A stretch of DNA of 7,254 bases from Syntrophomonas sp. (GTDB lineage Bacteria > Bacillota > Syntrophomonadia > Syntrophomonadales > Syntrophomonadaceae). The translations under genes were made by a program, and so were the position numbers. The notes under the pieces are model-generated. The model saw only the letters and a list, made by a program, of their open reading frames with translations. It was not told the DNA's origin and did not search any database. The number at the start of each line of letters is the position of its first letter. Position 1 is the stretch's first letter. This document shows positions 5,647-7,254 of the stretch, one piece after another. The DNA lies in the NCBI GenBank assembly GCA_003558625.1, contig PWPP01000114.1, positions 1 through 7,254 on the forward strand, read 5' to 3'.

Positions 5647-6408
5647 CTATAATTCCCGGGCCAGTAATGCCGCTCCCAAGGCTCCGGTAAACTGGCAATT
5701 TGCCGGCACCAAAACTTCTCTGCCCAGTTCCTCAGTTAAAGCCCTTATCACCCCGCTATTTTTAGCCACTCCACCCGTAAAGGCAATTTGGGATTCCAAT
5801 CCCAGACGCCGGGCCATGGCTGTCACTCTTTTGCCTACCGACTGGTGCAACCCGGCGATAATTCCGCCTTTATCCATACCCCGGGCCAACAAGCCAATAA
5901 TTTCAGATTCGGCAAAAACCGTACACATACTGTTAATACCTATCATGGTCTCCGGGTTTTCTCTCGCCCCCATTTCTCCAATATCCAAACCCATGACCAC
6001 CGCCATCACCTGGAGAAATCTACCGGTGCCGGCGGCACATTTATCATTCATGGCAAAATCCAGCACCTTACCGGCTCCGTTTATTCTTATTATTTTACTG
6101 TCCTGTCCCCCAATATCGATAATCGTTTTCACCTCCGGACAGGTGGCAGAAATGCCCCGGGCATGACAACTGATTTCAGTAATGGTTTTATCGGCTTCTT
6201 CCAATGCTACCCTGCCATAACCGGTAACGACGATCCCATGAACCATTTTTCTTTCTATCCCCTCCTGGCTTAACAGTGTATCTATGGTCTGATACCCTGC
6301 TTCCCGGGGACTCCATCCGGTAGGAAGTATGATCCGATGCTGTTTCGAGCCTGTGATCAAGACCCCTTTGGTAGCCACAGAACCAATATCCAAACCTATG
6401 GTTATCAT
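5647..6408 (-). CDS. ATP-dependent activator of 2-hydroxyacyl-CoA dehydratase / double-cubane reductase
   Basis: This 253-residue protein belongs to the BadF/BadG/HgdC (acyl-CoA dehydratase activase) family of the ASKHA ATPase fold. It would be a homodimer with one [4Fe-4S] cluster between subunits, using ATP hydrolysis to push low-potential electrons into its partner reductase. Visible motifs are GLDIGSVATKG (5-15, phosphate 1), DIGGQDSK (98-105, phosphate 2), the cluster cysteines C124 in NDKCAAGTGRF and C162 in INSMCTVFAESE, and the adenosine motif FTGGVAKN (210-217). Length is typical. The ATG at 6408 begins two bases after the stop of the upstream reductase gene, whose end supplies GGAGATGG as ribosome binding site, so the two are translationally coupled. 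The partner is clearly the upstream gene product. Confidence 0.95.
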   Translation of the reverse strand: MITIGLDIGSVATKGVLITGSKQHRIILPTGWSPREAGYQTIDTLLSQEGIERKMVHGIVVTGYGRVALEEADKTITEISCHARGISATCPEVKTIIDIGGQDSKIIRINGAGKVLDFAMNDKCAAGTGRFLQVMAVVMGLDIGEMGARENPETMIGINSMCTVFAESEIIGLLARGMDKGGIIAGLHQSVGKRVTAMARRLGLESQIAFTGGVAKNSGVIRALTEELGREVLVPANCQFTGALGAALLAREL

Positions 6409-6410
6409 GT

Positions 6411-7254
6411 TTATACCATCTCCAGCAAAGCTTCTATTCTGACTTTTAAACTTTCCAGGTCGGAAGTGGAATAATCCGTTTCCAGCTGTAAGAAAGGAAT
6501 CTGCTTTTGCTTGACCAGGTTCGCGATGGTGTATGATTCTATATTATACGTATGACAGGCTTGCCAGGTTAAATCTATGACCGCATCCGCCGAAAAATCC
6601 CTCAACATATTCTCTAATAAGGTTAAGCGGTCATCATTGGGGCTCATACAGGAACAGGGTATTTGGAGGTACTTTTGTGCCAAAGCCACCAAGGGGTCTT
6701 CTTGTTCCCGAAGGGCCCTGAGACTCAAGGTTTTATAACCGGTACAATTCTCTAAGGCTACAACGGTTCCGCCTCCATCTTCCACCAGGGTAATGATTTT
6801 TTCCGTTCCGATTCCCACCGGGCATCCGGTCAGTAAAACCCTGGGCCGACCGGGTTTTAGAGGGTCTTTGTTTTTTAACTCTGCCAGGAGGGATGAAAGC
6901 ATAGAGATTACTTCATTTTTATCAATATTAAAACCCCGGGACCATAAAACCGTTAACAATTCGATCCCGCTCATCACAGGCGGATCAGCCTGATTCAGGT
7001 CTGCAATGGCTTGGGCCAGCTCGTTTTCCCGGTTCATTAATTCTATGGCTTTCCAGATGTTATCATCACTTATGCTAACATCAAATTCTTCTTCTATACG
7101 TTTACGCAGCAGCCGCATCTCTTCCAGCCAGAGAGCAAAGGCCTCCTCGGTATGCTTCCGGTAGGGAAGCTGCATAACATGGACCGGTTTAATCTCCTGC
7201 ATTATTTCGAACATTTTCTTCTTGCCATCACAGGTGGTTTCCCCCACAATTAAA
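6411..7254 (-). CDS. Double-cubane-cluster anaerobic reductase, 2-hydroxyacyl-CoA dehydratase family (5' end outside window)
   Basis: About 280 residues of the C-terminal part are visible. The frame is open at 7254 (LIVGETTCDGKKKMFE reads in from the edge), so the GTG near 7247 is internal, not a start. The family is HgdB/FldC/BcrC-like. The cysteines in ETTCDGKKK, TGCPVG, ENCTGY, IPCSCMSPNDDR and WQACHTYNIES resemble the YjiM/double-cubane branch better than classical dehydratase subunits, as does VHVMQLPYRK. Members receive electrons from the activator encoded next, and the double-cubane type has been shown to reduce small molecules ATP-dependently. With only one such subunit followed directly by an activator, the arrangement matches yjiM-yjiL rather than the two-subunit hgdAB. 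No second dehydratase subunit is seen downstream. The substrate is unknown; the selenium and molybdenum neighbours hint at an oxyanion-related role, which is inference. Confidence 0.88.
   Translation of the reverse strand, partial: LIVGETTCDGKKKMFEIMQEIKPVHVMQLPYRKHTEEAFALWLEEMRLLRKRIEEEFDVSISDDNIWKAIELMNRENELAQAIADLNQADPPVMSGIELLTVLWSRGFNIDKNEVISMLSSLLAELKNKDPLKPGRPRVLLTGCPVGIGTEKIITLVEDGGGTVVALENCTGYKTLSLRALREQEDPLVALAQKYLQIPCSCMSPNDDRLTLLENMLRDFSADAVIDLTWQACHTYNIESYTIANLVKQKQIPFLQLETDYSTSDLESLKVRIEALLEMV

Overview
The window looks like chromosomal DNA from a strictly anaerobic Gram-positive bacterium of the Clostridia (Desulfotomaculum/Peptococcaceae or Syntrophomonas-like). This is inferred from purine-rich AGGAGG-type ribosome binding sites, GTG/TTG starts, an oxygen-sensitive 2-hydroxyacyl-CoA dehydratase-type iron-sulfur system, and a CBS-PAS-sigma-54 activator next to a thiolase. 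All convincing genes are on the minus strand, so transcription runs from high to low coordinates.

Upstream block (7254 to 3381). Five genes lie head to tail: a double-cubane-cluster reductase of the 2-hydroxyacyl-CoA dehydratase superfamily (5' end outside the window), its ATP-dependent activator, a small Mop/TOBE molybdate-binding protein, a YedF-type selenium-metabolism protein (TusA-like domain plus DsrE-like domain), and a class V aminotransferase of the cysteine desulfurase/selenocysteine lyase type. The first two genes are 2 bp apart and later gaps are about 90-130 bp with no obvious terminator, so this is probably one operon. YedF and this desulfurase subgroup are known markers of selenium use, and Mop binds molybdate. 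The block therefore suggests selenium and molybdenum handling beside a low-potential ATP-driven reductase.

Middle block (3380 to 1108). An intergenic region with inverted repeats and an extended -10 promoter precedes a roughly 700-residue sigma-54 activator: two CBS domains, two PAS domains, an AAA+ domain with a GSFTGA loop, and a TyrR-like helix-turn-helix.

Downstream block (1107 to 1). A 429-bp noncoding stretch holds the parts of a sigma-54-dependent control region: TyrR-box-like inverted repeats around 1050-1076 and 957-977, and a near-consensus -24/-12 promoter at 865-881. A 176-nt leader follows, carrying a 16-bp direct repeat, and then an acetyl-CoA acetyltransferase gene cut off by the window edge. 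The simplest model is that the activator binds the upstream sites and switches on the thiolase operon in response to a metabolite or adenine-nucleotide signal. A short cysteine-rich reading frame overlaps the upstream sites and is a speculative gene.
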